Assembly: GCA_947074275.1 (NCBI GenBank)
Contig: CAMTPA010000022.1
Span: forward strand, 1-42,270
Direction: 5' to 3'
Origin: an uncultured Bacteroides sp.
GTDB lineage: Bacteria > Bacteroidota > Bacteroidia > Bacteroidales > Bacteroidaceae
DNA length: 42,270 nt
Below the pieces are notes generated by a model. It ran no database searches. It had not been told where the DNA came from and worked only from the letters and a program-made list of their open reading frames with translations. This document shows positions 25,221 through 33,335 of this stretch, piece after piece; the stretch's first letter is position 1; each line of letters starts with the position of its first letter. Made by a program: the position numbers and the translations under genes.

Positions 25221-26144
25221 TTATTCAGACATATTTTTGATGTAGTCTAACTTTGGTAACTCCCCAAATCCGTAGAATGTGTGGGCATTTTCGCCCAAAA
25301 ACAATTGTTTTTCAGTCTCGGTCAGTTCGTTGCTTTTCGTCACAAAATCGTAAGACATCTTATACGTTATGGCTGTGATGGTGCGTGGATAGTCCGAACC
25401 CCACATCAGCTTTTCTATACCTACCAAGTCGGCAGCTTCTCGAATGGCCTTGATAGCTCCTTTGAACGGATAAAATTCATCGTTGAACAGCCACGTGATG
25501 CCTCCCGACTCAATGCGCACGTTGGGCGATTGCGCCAGTTTTACTTGCTCTTGCCAACCCTCACGCGTGACCATTGCAAAGTGCCCAATGGCTATTTTAA
25601 GCTTAGGATATGTTTGTATAATCTCGCGCATTTCGCCTACTTGCGTGTCGCCGTCGGCCAAGTCGATGGATAGAATCATATTATTAGCCTCCATAAAAGC
25701 AAACATTTGCATCATCTCGTCGCAAGTCAGCATCACTCTACCATCTTTCAGAAAAAGGCGTTGGGCTGGTATTTTTATTGCTTTAAAACCACGTGCAGCA
25801 AGTTCTTTGGCTTGTTGCAGATAGCCCGGTTTGCGAAATTCGCACATCCCACACACGAAAAAACGATTGGGATAACGTTGTGCCACCTCCATCAAGTAGT
25901 CGTTCTGAAATCCGTCGATAAACTCTTGCGTGATGACTGCTCCGCCCACTTGCGCATAGTTCATATTCGACAAGAATACCTCTGCGCTATTCACGCCATC
26001 AATCATAAAAGGAGGAATCATTTGCACCACCTCACCCATAAACTCCGATTGTCCATCGGTTAGTGTGCGGATGGGCAAGTCGTTCACCACGGTGTCTTGC
26101 TTTAGCCAAAGATGGGCGTGTGCATCAATAATGGTATAGCTCAT
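25221..26144 (-). CDS. COG3618 amidohydrolase, probable sugar lactonase
   Basis: A 307-residue cytoplasmic TIM-barrel hydrolase of the amidohydrolase superfamily (Amidohydro_2). Metal-site residues H9 and H11 are in IIDAHAHLW, a His in KIAIGHFAM, and the final-strand Asp in LMWGSDYPRT. COG3618 includes enzymes that hydrolyse L-fucono-, L-galactono- and L-rhamnono-lactones. Located between an L-galactose dehydrogenase-like reductase and a zinc dehydrogenase, with 24 and 22 bp gaps, it most likely opens L-galactono-1,5-lactone (or L-fucono-lactone) to the acid. Exact specificity is inferred from context. Confidence 0.8.
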   Translation of the reverse strand: MSYTIIDAHAHLWLKQDTVVNDLPIRTLTDGQSEFMGEVVQMIPPFMIDGVNSAEVFLSNMNYAQVGGAVITQEFIDGFQNDYLMEVAQRYPNRFFVCGMCEFRKPGYLQQAKELAARGFKAIKIPAQRLFLKDGRVMLTCDEMMQMFAFMEANNMILSIDLADGDTQVGEMREIIQTYPKLKIAIGHFAMVTREGWQEQVKLAQSPNVRIESGGITWLFNDEFYPFKGAIKAIREAADLVGIEKLMWGSDYPRTITAITYKMSYDFVTKSNELTETEKQLFLGENAHTFYGFGELPKLDYIKNMSE

Positions 26145-26168
26145 TTTTATAGTATCTTTCGGGTGATG

Positions 26169-27101
26169 TTAAGAGTTGGCCCACGTCACAAACTGCTGTT
26201 CGCCGATAATTTCCTTTACCTCACGCACCAATTCCCAGTCGATAGGTTCGGCCGCATAAGCCACAGTTTTTTTCACGTTGGCAGGGTTGGCGGTGCTAAA
26301 TAGGGTGGTCGGAATGCGTGGGTTGCTGATAGAGAACTGCACGGCAAGCTTCTCGATGGGATAACCCTTCGCTTTGCAGTGCTGGGCAGCACGTTGGCAA
26401 GCCTCTACCAATGCTTGTGGAGCTGGATGCCACGCAGGTACACCTCTTTCACTAAGCAGCCCCATCGAGAACGGAGAAGCATTGATAACACCAATATTCT
26501 TCGACTCGAACAAGTCTAAATAGTCGCCCAGTTTATCATCGTTCAGGCAGTAATGGCAGAAATTGAGCACCGATTCAATCATTCCTTCGGGCGTGTTTTT
26601 CACAATCCATTTCAGGTTGTCCAATTGCAAGTCGGTCACTCCCACGTGCTTCACCACTCCTTTTTCGCGAAGCTCTATCAAAGCTGGTAAAGTTTCGTTC
26701 ACTACCATATTTATATCCGCAAACTCAATATCGTGTACATTTATCAAGTCGATTTGTTCGATGTTGAGGCGTTCAAGGCTTTCGTAAACACTCTCTTGAG
26801 CGCGTTTGCCGCTATAATCCCAAGTGTTCACTCCTTTTTCGCCATATCTACCCACTTTGGTAGAAAGATAGTATTTATCTCTTGGAATATCTTTTAGAGC
26901 TTTGCCAAGCACGGTTTCGGCCTTGTAGTGCCCGTAGTAGGGCGATACATCAATAAAATTGATACCTTCTTCAATGGCTGTAAATACTGCTTCTATCGCG
27001 TCGTTCTCTTTGGTTTCGTGAAACACACTTCCCAACGAAGATGCTCCGAAACTCAGTTCCGACACCATCATACCAGTTTTCCCGATTTCTTTATAATTCA
27101 T
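26169..27101 (-). CDS. Aldo/keto reductase, L-galactose (L-fucose) 1-dehydrogenase-like
   Basis: A 310-residue AKR-family enzyme. The catalytic tetrad is visible as D51 and Y56 (FIDVSPYYG), K82 (STKVGRYG) and H123 (NVHDIEF). Many segments resemble plant L-galactose dehydrogenase: GASSLGSVF at 19-27, SPYYG, VHDIEF, CHYCLND, and ASPFSMGLLSERGVPAWHPAP. The enzyme should oxidise L-galactose or its 6-deoxy form L-fucose to the lactone with NAD(P). It is the first gene of a three-gene operon, with a LacI-type palindrome upstream. L-galactose is favoured because of the complete set of neighbouring steps; the genes for fuconate dehydratase and aldolase are not here. Confidence 0.85.
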   Translation of the reverse strand: MNYKEIGKTGMMVSELSFGASSLGSVFHETKENDAIEAVFTAIEEGINFIDVSPYYGHYKAETVLGKALKDIPRDKYYLSTKVGRYGEKGVNTWDYSGKRAQESVYESLERLNIEQIDLINVHDIEFADINMVVNETLPALIELREKGVVKHVGVTDLQLDNLKWIVKNTPEGMIESVLNFCHYCLNDDKLGDYLDLFESKNIGVINASPFSMGLLSERGVPAWHPAPQALVEACQRAAQHCKAKGYPIEKLAVQFSISNPRIPTTLFSTANPANVKKTVAYAAEPIDWELVREVKEIIGEQQFVTWANS

Positions 27102-27138
27102 AGCGTTATTATTTGTTTGGTTTTAAATGATTCGACTG

Positions 27139-27146
27139 CAAAAATA
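27139..27146 (-). promoter_or_regulatory. Candidate -7 element of the L-galactose operon
   Basis: On the minus strand TATTTTTG matches TAnnTTTG and ends 37 bp before the reductase start. A clear -33 TTTG is missing, as might be expected at a promoter that depends on a regulator. Confidence 0.5.
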
Positions 27147-27190
27147 GTAGCTCTTGAGGTATGTAATAGGGGAGTGGTGGATGAAAATGT

Positions 27191-27206
27191 ACGTAACGGT
27201 TTACGT
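27191..27206. promoter_or_regulatory. LacI-type operator palindrome
   Basis: ACGTAA-CGGT-TTACGT is a 16-bp sequence with perfect 6-bp inverted arms, in the gap between the LacI-family gene and the reductase gene. Size and symmetry are those of LacI-family operators. It lies about 45 bp upstream of the -7 candidate, which would suit activation or looping as well as repression. Confidence 0.65.
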
Positions 27207-27222
27207 AACGAATGGCGTAGTT

Positions 27223-28221
27223 TTATTTTCGACTGCTGTCTCTTACTTGCAGAAGTGTGCTAACAATGATTTGCTGCACTTCGTTGTTTCCTTTTATTTT
27301 TGCAATCAACAATCGGCAAGCAGTCTTTCCCATCAGGTGGGTTTGGTGCGACATAGTGGTCAGTTTGGGAGTCACGTAGTTGGCGTGTTGTGGGTCGGCA
27401 TATCCCACAATAGCAATATCTTGGGGGATGCGAAGCCCACGGCTTCTGATAACATCCATAGCCGCGAAAGCCAACTGGTCGTTCATCGCAAGAATAGCAT
27501 CGGGCGGATTGGGCGATGACAAAAGAATCTCGGTAGAGCGTTTTCCTTCCTCATAATCTATTTTGCGACACACTACCAGCTCTTTTTCTATTGGTATCTT
27601 GGCTTCGCGCAATGCCTCCAAGTAACCGTGTTTGCGTTTGCTCACAATTTCCAAATAATTGGCTCCGCCTATGAAACCAATTCGTTTGCTCCCATTCTCT
27701 AAAAGGTGGCGGGTGGCCATTTGTGCCGAACCAGCCTCATCGGCAATCACCGAAGAGAACAGTTGAGGCAAGCACACACGGTCGAACAGCACCAATGGAA
27801 CGTTTAGCTCTTTGAGTTTTAGCAGATGGTTGTAATCGGTGGTTTCTTGCGAAAGACAAAGGATAATGCCTTCTACACGCATATTTGTCAGATTTTCGAT
27901 GTTTCGTTTTTCGTCCTCAAACGATTCGTGGGAGGTGGTGATAATAACAAAATAACCTGCTGCTACAGCCGTGTCTTCGATACCGCTCAATATAGAAGAA
28001 TAGAAGTGAGTTACAATATCGGGCACAATCACACCGATGATTTTGGGCGCATTTTTTCTAAGTCCCATAGCAAAGGGATTAGGGCGATAGTTCAATTCCT
28101 TGGCTATGGCTTTGGCCTTTTCGCACATCTCACGACTTATTTCGGGACTGTCTTTCAATGCGCGCGACACTGTTGCAACGGATACACCCAGTTGTTGGGC
28201 TATGTCTTTTAATGTGATCAA
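27223..28221 (-). CDS. LacI-family transcriptional regulator
   Basis: A 332-residue regulator. The N-terminal helix-turn-helix and hinge are classical (MITLKDIAQQLGVSVATVSRALKDSPEISREM, then NYRPNPFAMGLR at 45-56), followed by a periplasmic-binding-protein-like effector domain from about 62 (IIGVIVPDIVTHFYSSILSGIEDTA, FDRV, FIGG, ILAMNDQLAFAAM, VGYADP). The operator-like palindrome lies just after its stop and before the reductase gene, so the target is probably the L-galactose-type operon, with the sugar or an intermediate as effector. It is transcribed divergently from purT. Confidence 0.92.
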   Translation of the reverse strand: MITLKDIAQQLGVSVATVSRALKDSPEISREMCEKAKAIAKELNYRPNPFAMGLRKNAPKIIGVIVPDIVTHFYSSILSGIEDTAVAAGYFVIITTSHESFEDEKRNIENLTNMRVEGIILCLSQETTDYNHLLKLKELNVPLVLFDRVCLPQLFSSVIADEAGSAQMATRHLLENGSKRIGFIGGANYLEIVSKRKHGYLEALREAKIPIEKELVVCRKIDYEEGKRSTEILLSSPNPPDAILAMNDQLAFAAMDVIRSRGLRIPQDIAIVGYADPQHANYVTPKLTTMSHQTHLMGKTACRLLIAKIKGNNEVQQIIVSTLLQVRDSSRK

Positions 28222-28249
28222 CTTACTATAAACAAAAAATGTGAAAACA

Positions 28250-28257
28250 CAAAGATA
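28250..28257 (-). promoter_or_regulatory. Candidate -7 element of the LacI-family gene
   Basis: On the minus strand TATCTTTG is an exact TAnnTTTG, 28 bp before the ATG. The -33 region is weak. Confidence 0.45.
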
Positions 28258-28339
28258 CTATTTTATTATAAAATCTAAAATCGAAGATGGATGCAAAATA
28301 TATATATCACTTGATAGAAAGGCTCTCACTAAAATATAT

Positions 28340-28347
28340 TACTTTTG
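28340..28347 (+). promoter_or_regulatory. Candidate -7 element of purT
   Basis: TACTTTTG matches TAnnTTTG, 26 bp before the chosen purT ATG. It lies inside the upstream extension of the open frame (from 28287), which supports the later start. Confidence 0.6.
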
Positions 28348-28373
28348 CACACGATTTAAAAACCCAATTTAGG

Positions 28374-29540
28374 ATGAAAAAGATACTTCTGCTTGGCTCG
28401 GGCGAACTTGGTAAAGAGTTCGTAATCTCGGCTCAGCGAAAAGGGCAATATGTCATTGCCTGCGATTCGTACGAAAATGCACCTGCTATGCAAGTGGCTG
28501 ATGAATATGAAGTAATAAATATGCTTCATGGCGATGACCTCGATATGGTAGTACGCAAGCACCGCCCCGATATTATTGTTCCAGAGATTGAAGCGATTCG
28601 AACCGAACGTCTTTACGACTACGAAGGGCTTGGCATTGAAGTAGTGCCCAGTGCGCGTGCGGTCAATTTTACAATGAACCGCAAAGCCATACGCGATCTT
28701 GCAGCACAAGAGTTGGGGCTTAAAACGGCACGCTACTACTACGCCACTTCGCTTGAAGAACTGAAAGAAGCAGCCGAAAAAATAGGATTTCCTTGTGTGG
28801 TAAAGCCGCTGATGTCATCATCGGGAAAAGGGCAATCATTGGTGAAAAGTGCCGATGAGTTGGAACACGCTTGGGAATATGGATGCAGCGGTAGCCGTGG
28901 CGATATTCGTGAACTAATTATAGAAGAATTTATTCGTTTTGATAGCGAGATAACTTTGCTGACTGTGACTCAAAAAGAGGGAAATACACTTTTCTGCCCT
29001 CCTATTGGACACGTACAAAAAGGCGGAGATTATCGTGAAAGTTTTCAACCGGCTGTCATCGATCCGCTTCATCTGAAAGAGGCGCAAGAAATGGCTGCTA
29101 AGGTGACTGAAGCATTGGGTGGAGCTGGCTTGTGGGGAGTTGAATTTTTCCTTAGCCACGAAAATGGTGTCTATTTCTCAGAGCTTTCGCCACGTCCACA
29201 CGATACGGGTATGGTGACACTTGCAGGAACGCAAAATCTAAATGAGTTTGAACTTCATTTGCGTGCCGTATTGGGGTTGCCTATTCCTAATATTAAGCTC
29301 GAACGTATGGGGGCAAGTGCGGTGATACTTTCTAATATAATCAATCACGAACCCCCACAATACAAAGGTCTGGAGGCTGTGACGGCCGAAGAAGATACTT
29401 ATTTGCGTATTTTTGGTAAACCTTTCACTCGTGTCAATCGTCGTATGGGTGTAGTGTTGTGCTATGCTCCATTGGGGGCGGATATGGATGCTTTGCGTGA
29501 TAAAACCAAACGCATAGCCGAACAAGTAGAGGTGTACTAA
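28374..29540 (+). CDS. purT: Formate-dependent phosphoribosylglycinamide formyltransferase
   Basis: A 388-residue cytoplasmic ATP-grasp enzyme that uses formate and ATP to formylate GAR in purine synthesis. The N-domain [39 protein letters not shown] is typical of PurT. The ATP-grasp centre shows [65 protein letters not shown] (metal-binding Glu), then [15 protein letters not shown] near the end. The length is close to the E. coli enzyme (392). The open frame extends 29 codons upstream, but the promoter and domain start favour 28374. An UpxY-like gene follows after 16 bp. Confidence 0.95.
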   Translation: MKKILLLGSGELGKEFVISAQRKGQYVIACDSYENAPAMQVADEYEVINMLHGDDLDMVVRKHRPDIIVPEIEAIRTERLYDYEGLGIEVVPSARAVNFTMNRKAIRDLAAQELGLKTARYYYATSLEELKEAAEKIGFPCVVKPLMSSSGKGQSLVKSADELEHAWEYGCSGSRGDIRELIIEEFIRFDSEITLLTVTQKEGNTLFCPPIGHVQKGGDYRESFQPAVIDPLHLKEAQEMAAKVTEALGGAGLWGVEFFLSHENGVYFSELSPRPHDTGMVTLAGTQNLNEFELHLRAVLGLPIPNIKLERMGASAVILSNIINHEPPQYKGLEAVTAEEDTYLRIFGKPFTRVNRRMGVVLCYAPLGADMDALRDKTKRIAEQVEVY

Positions 29541-29556
29541 CGAAAATTGTAACCTT

Positions 29557-30078
29557 ATGGCTGAAGAGAAAATTCAATGGTTTGCAGCGCGTACACGCGA
29601 TAAGCAAGAACTTGCCATAGGAAAAAAGCTGCAAAAGCTCGAAGTAATCTACTTTTTACCTACTCGTCGTGAAATAAGACAGCTCAAAGATCGAAGAAAA
29701 GAGGTGGAAGTACCTGTGATTCGCAATCTTATTTTTGTGCGTGCTACCAAGCAACGTGCTATCGACTTGCACAACAAAGATGGTATCGCTTTGTTTTATC
29801 TGACCGATTTAAGTAAGCGTGGAATGCTTGTAGTGCCCGATAAACAAATGGACGACTTTATTCAAGTGATGAATCTAAAACCCGAATCGGTTAGTTTCGA
29901 TGGAGAGCGGTTGATGCCAGGAGATAAGGTGCGAGTGATAAAAGGAGACCTTTGTGGAGTAGAAGGGGAGGTGACAACCGATGTGAACACAACCTATCTG
30001 CTCATTCGTATTCACGGTGTGCTTACAGCCACAGTAAAGGTGGCTAAAAGCTATTTGAGAGTGCTGAAAAATAGTTGA
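29557..30078 (+). CDS. UpxY/NusG-like transcription antiterminator
   Basis: A 173-residue protein of the NusG/RfaH group. An NGN domain covers about 1-105 (QWFAARTRDKQELAIGKKLQKLEVIYFLPTRRE, VIRNLIFVRATKQRA), and a KOW motif lies at about 118-140 (LMPGDKVRVIKGDLCGVEGEV). UpxY proteins in Bacteroides bind RNA polymerase and carry transcription through capsule-locus leaders. Here no polysaccharide genes follow: the gene is 16 bp after purT and ends at a terminator. It could act in trans on a distant locus, or serve the purT transcript itself. It is not the housekeeping NusG, which is normally next to ribosomal-protein genes. Confidence 0.85.
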   Translation: MAEEKIQWFAARTRDKQELAIGKKLQKLEVIYFLPTRREIRQLKDRRKEVEVPVIRNLIFVRATKQRAIDLHNKDGIALFYLTDLSKRGMLVVPDKQMDDFIQVMNLKPESVSFDGERLMPGDKVRVIKGDLCGVEGEVTTDVNTTYLLIRIHGVLTATVKVAKSYLRVLKNS

Positions 30079-30095
30079 ATGTAATGTACCAAAAT

Positions 30096-30135
30096 AAAAA
30101 ATGCAATGAGTGATTGGAGGCTCATTGCATTTTTT
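30096..30135. terminator. Intrinsic terminator between purT-UpxY and the amylase operon
   Basis: A perfect 15-bp stem pairs 30096-30110 with 30121-30135 (core ATGCAATGAG / CTCATTGCAT with A and T runs outside), with a 10-nt loop. It can act in both directions; both neighbouring stops are within about 20 bp. Confidence 0.92.
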
Positions 30136-30146
30136 GTTTTATGGGG

Positions 30147-31844
30147 TTAGATAATGAATTTCAGTATTTTACCCGAGAATGGTTTCAGGTGTGTTTCTGT
30201 GCATTTTGTAGGCAGCAGACATACCTTCTCTTCTTTTCCCGTAATCAAATCTTTTGCTTTGTAAGAATCAATATGTGGCAACTGGAGGTATTCAAAAGCA
30301 TGAAAAGGGATGTTGATAGCAATGTCTACCTCGTGATTATCAAAGTTGACCACAATCAGCAACAATTCATTTTCGTGTTTGCGCATAAATACATATTGTT
30401 TATGCTCATTAAATTTCCATCCATTGATGTTTGCATACATCAAATCAAAAAACACACCTTCTGAAATGGCCTTTTCTTCATTGCACAAATTTAGTAGTTT
30501 CCTATATTGATCATAAACTTGTTTTTGCTCATCGCCAAGTAGTTTACCATCATACTTGCCTTCATTTCTCCATCTTCTCACCGTTTCTACACTCCAGTAA
30601 TCGAAGATTGTAGTACGTCCATCTCGTCCGCTAAAGCCTTCGGTATCCATTCCCAATTCACCAAACTCCTGGCCGAAATAAATCATGATGGGGTTGGTGT
30701 TGATGCAAGCCGATACAATCATTCCTGGAATAGCCTTGTGTGGATTGCCTGCAAAGAAATCTGAAGCGATGCGCTGTTCATCGTGGTTCTCAAGGAAATT
30801 AAGCATCTTCTTCTCAATTCCACCTAAGTTTTGCCAACTAAATGTGATAGTAGATGCAGAATCATAACCACAAATCACACTACGAAGTGTGTCGTACAGG
30901 CCAACTTTGTCGTAGAGGTAATCGAATCCACCACGGAATATATAATTCTTATACTCACCTGGGTTATACACTTCGGCTATGAAAATGATGTGCGGATATT
31001 GCTCTTTTACTTTTTGTATGGCCCATTCCCAAAACTCTACTGGTACCATTTCTGCCATATCACAACGGAAAGCATCAATGTTTTTTGAAGACCAAAAAAG
31101 AAGAATATCAAGCATCTTCATCCACGTTTCGGGAATGGGAGTAAAGCAACAAGTACCTCCATTTTGATAGTCAACACCGTAATTAAGCTTGATGGTTTCA
31201 TACCAGTCATTGATATTTGGATATGCGTCAAAACGATTGTTGCCCGTAGCTTTTGCAGGAAATTCGTGATAAGGTTCGGGTGCGCTACCTTTCATATCAA
31301 ATTGGCCGTGTAGCTCTGATTGAGGAATGTAGTAGAAGTTGTTGTATGGACTGAATGCGTAAGAAGAATCGTCATTAGCTCCCAATTCCACTGTTCCGTC
31401 AGGTTGTGCATCAGAATGGTATTGACGTGCCACGTGATTGGGCACAAAATCAATAATGACCTTCATTCCTTCTTTGTGCGTACGCTTTACCAAATCTTCA
31501 AACTCACGCATACGTTCGGGAACGTCAATCGCTAAATCGGGGTCAACATCGTAGTAGTCTTTGATAGCATAAGGCGAACCAGCTTTTCCTTTTACGATAG
31601 CTGGGTGATCGGGTCGGATGTTGTAACGACGGTAATCAGTTTGCGTGGCGTGCTCTATAATGCCCGTGTACCAAATGTGTGTGGTTCCGAGTTTTTTTAT
31701 CTCTTTCAATGTTTTTGCATTGAAGTCGGCCATCTTTCCACAACCGTTACTCGCTATATCTCCATTATTAGTGCAAAGACTGTTATCATTACCAAACAAA
31801 CGTGGCAATACCTGATAAATAATCATTTTCTTTTCGTTGCTCAT
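30147..31844 (-). CDS. GH13 alpha-amylase-family protein, cytoplasmic
   Basis: A 565-residue glycoside hydrolase of family 13 with no signal peptide, so it probably acts on intracellular alpha-glucans or maltodextrins. The four GH13 regions are present: KVIIDFVPNHV (region I), DAFRCDMAE with nucleophile D262 (II), IIFIAEVY with acid/base E291 (III), and FLENHDEQR with D355 (IV). A C-terminal beta domain runs from about 480 (LLLIVVNFDNHEVDIAINIP). An insertion with FSPYNNFYYIPQSELHGQFDMKG lies in domain B. It begins 7 bp after the patatin gene stop, so the two are co-transcribed. Hydrolase and transferase types cannot be separated by eye. Confidence 0.9.
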   Translation of the reverse strand: MSNEKKMIIYQVLPRLFGNDNSLCTNNGDIASNGCGKMADFNAKTLKEIKKLGTTHIWYTGIIEHATQTDYRRYNIRPDHPAIVKGKAGSPYAIKDYYDVDPDLAIDVPERMREFEDLVKRTHKEGMKVIIDFVPNHVARQYHSDAQPDGTVELGANDDSSYAFSPYNNFYYIPQSELHGQFDMKGSAPEPYHEFPAKATGNNRFDAYPNINDWYETIKLNYGVDYQNGGTCCFTPIPETWMKMLDILLFWSSKNIDAFRCDMAEMVPVEFWEWAIQKVKEQYPHIIFIAEVYNPGEYKNYIFRGGFDYLYDKVGLYDTLRSVICGYDSASTITFSWQNLGGIEKKMLNFLENHDEQRIASDFFAGNPHKAIPGMIVSACINTNPIMIYFGQEFGELGMDTEGFSGRDGRTTIFDYWSVETVRRWRNEGKYDGKLLGDEQKQVYDQYRKLLNLCNEEKAISEGVFFDLMYANINGWKFNEHKQYVFMRKHENELLLIVVNFDNHEVDIAINIPFHAFEYLQLPHIDSYKAKDLITGKEEKVCLLPTKCTETHLKPFSGKILKFII

Positions 31845-31851
31845 ATCTTCT

Positions 31852-32688
31852 TTAGTTTATATTTGTCATTTCTATGGATGGGGCAAGGTTGTACCACACA
31901 CTCCCTTTCTCTTCAATCAGTCGATTTATAGTTTCTTGGGCGGTATCATATCCTTGCTTAAAAATCTCTTCGGCTTTTTCCAATTCTCGGTTGCTGTAAC
32001 CACTAAGATTGTATGGCTCAATCAGCAAATCACTATTCTCGCGTGCAGGAAATGTGTTGGCTCTAAACATCAAGTGATAGGAGCGCATAGCTATGCTTAC
32101 AATATTCATTTTGTAATCATCTGCTTCTATGGGGCTGACGTTGATAGCTACTACCTTTTTACACTCTTTGCGAATGGTGTGGACTGGTAGATTCATAAGT
32201 ACACCACCATCTACATAATGTGTCCCATTGATTCTGACGGGTCTGAACATTACAGGCATACAACACGATGCCGCTACACGTTCTGCCAATTCTCCTTTAC
32301 GGAAATGCGTGGTGCGACAATGATCTAAATCGGTAGCAGTGATGATAAGCGGAATTTTGAGTTCTTCGATGTGTTTAGCCTTTAAGTTGCTTTTTAAAAA
32401 GTCAATAAAATCTTTTAAGTCGAAAAAACCTATTGTAGGTATTACTAATTTAGTGAGATCTTGAAATGTATGTCCAGAAAAATATTTTAATACCTCATAA
32501 GGTTCGTTTCCATCGGCATAAAAAGCACCAGCCAATGCTCCTGCACTAACTCCTGATATTATATCGGGCTTGATGTCGTGCTCTAACAAAGCTTGCATCA
32601 CTCCTAAGTGAGCAAACCCTTTGATGAACCCACCACTCAAGGCGTAACCTACTTCATAAGGTTGAGATTTCGTTTTTTCTCGCTCCAT
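31852..32688 (-). CDS. Patatin-like phospholipase
   Basis: A 278-residue patatin-domain acyl hydrolase. Catalytic S48 lies in GVSAGA, the Asp of the dyad is D160 in YVDGG, and the oxyanion-hole stretch is ALSGGFIKGFAHLGV (a variant of GGGxRG). No signal peptide or transmembrane segment is seen, so it should be cytoplasmic or membrane-peripheral; it lacks the C-terminal barrel of larger Bacteroidota patatins. Bacterial members deacylate phospholipids. The gene is upstream of, and 7 bp from, the amylase gene; why the two are paired is unclear. Confidence 0.88.
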   Translation of the reverse strand: MEREKTKSQPYEVGYALSGGFIKGFAHLGVMQALLEHDIKPDIISGVSAGALAGAFYADGNEPYEVLKYFSGHTFQDLTKLVIPTIGFFDLKDFIDFLKSNLKAKHIEELKIPLIITATDLDHCRTTHFRKGELAERVAASCCMPVMFRPVRINGTHYVDGGVLMNLPVHTIRKECKKVVAINVSPIEADDYKMNIVSIAMRSYHLMFRANTFPARENSDLLIEPYNLSGYSNRELEKAEEIFKQGYDTAQETINRLIEEKGSVWYNLAPSIEMTNIN

Positions 32689-32803
32689 TTTCTTAATTCT
32701 TAAAATATTTCATCTCGCTACGAAATTAATAAAATATTTATAAAAATAAATTTATCTAAAGAGAAAAACAACAAATAATATAATAGAGTGTTTGCAACTT
32801 GTA

Positions 32804-33199
32804 TTATATAATCCACGGAAAGCGAAAACAACTTTCATCGAAAAGTGCATAGTCAGCATTTCCGTTTACTGCAAATGTTTTGATGTATTTCGCTTCGTGC
32901 ATAAGCTCTTTTGCAAGTTGGATAGTTGAACCTGTTTTTATTCGATCATCAACTAATAAGATGCGTTTTCCTTTGAAATCAAAATCAATAGGTGCTATTA
33001 GCTGTGGTCTTTCGTATTTGGGGCACTGATTTTCGTCGCGCAAGTTGATTTTTAATAATTGCAACTCCTTTTGCAATCTTTGGTTGATGATGGCAGCAGG
33101 AGTGATACCTCCATTTGCAATGGCTACAATCATATCAAATTCATCGTGAAACTCGATGGAGCGAAATCTGTCCATCACCTCTATCATACTTCTGCTCAT
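32804..33199 (-). CDS. Phosphoribosyltransferase-domain protein
   Basis: A 131-residue small type I phosphoribosyltransferase-like protein. The PRPP-binding motif ILLVDDRIKTGSTIQ is at 80-94, with the two adjacent acids and the TGST loop. The upstream DMIVAIANGGITPAAIINQRL corresponds to the pyrophosphate-loop segment. It is shorter than HPRT or xanthine PRT, with a compact hood, so the base used cannot be told. An alternative start at residue 5 exists. A 115-bp gap separates it from the patatin gene, so it may be a separate transcript. Confidence 0.8.
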   Translation of the reverse strand: MSRSMIEVMDRFRSIEFHDEFDMIVAIANGGITPAAIINQRLQKELQLLKINLRDENQCPKYERPQLIAPIDFDFKGKRILLVDDRIKTGSTIQLAKELMHEAKYIKTFAVNGNADYALFDESCFRFPWII

Positions 33200-33335
33200 A
33201 GTAAATAATGAAAAATAAATAAAGGTGCAATATTAAATATAAAATGTGTTCGAGTGTTTTATTTGCCAACCTTATTTATTGATTTAAACATTCATTAGTG
33301 AATCTCTGTTTTATTTATCAGTGCAAATTAATGAT

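Noticed and set aside
28287..28373. Longer N-terminus of PurT
   Set aside because: The extension contains the -7 promoter element and is not part of the PurT fold, which begins at [13 protein letters not shown].
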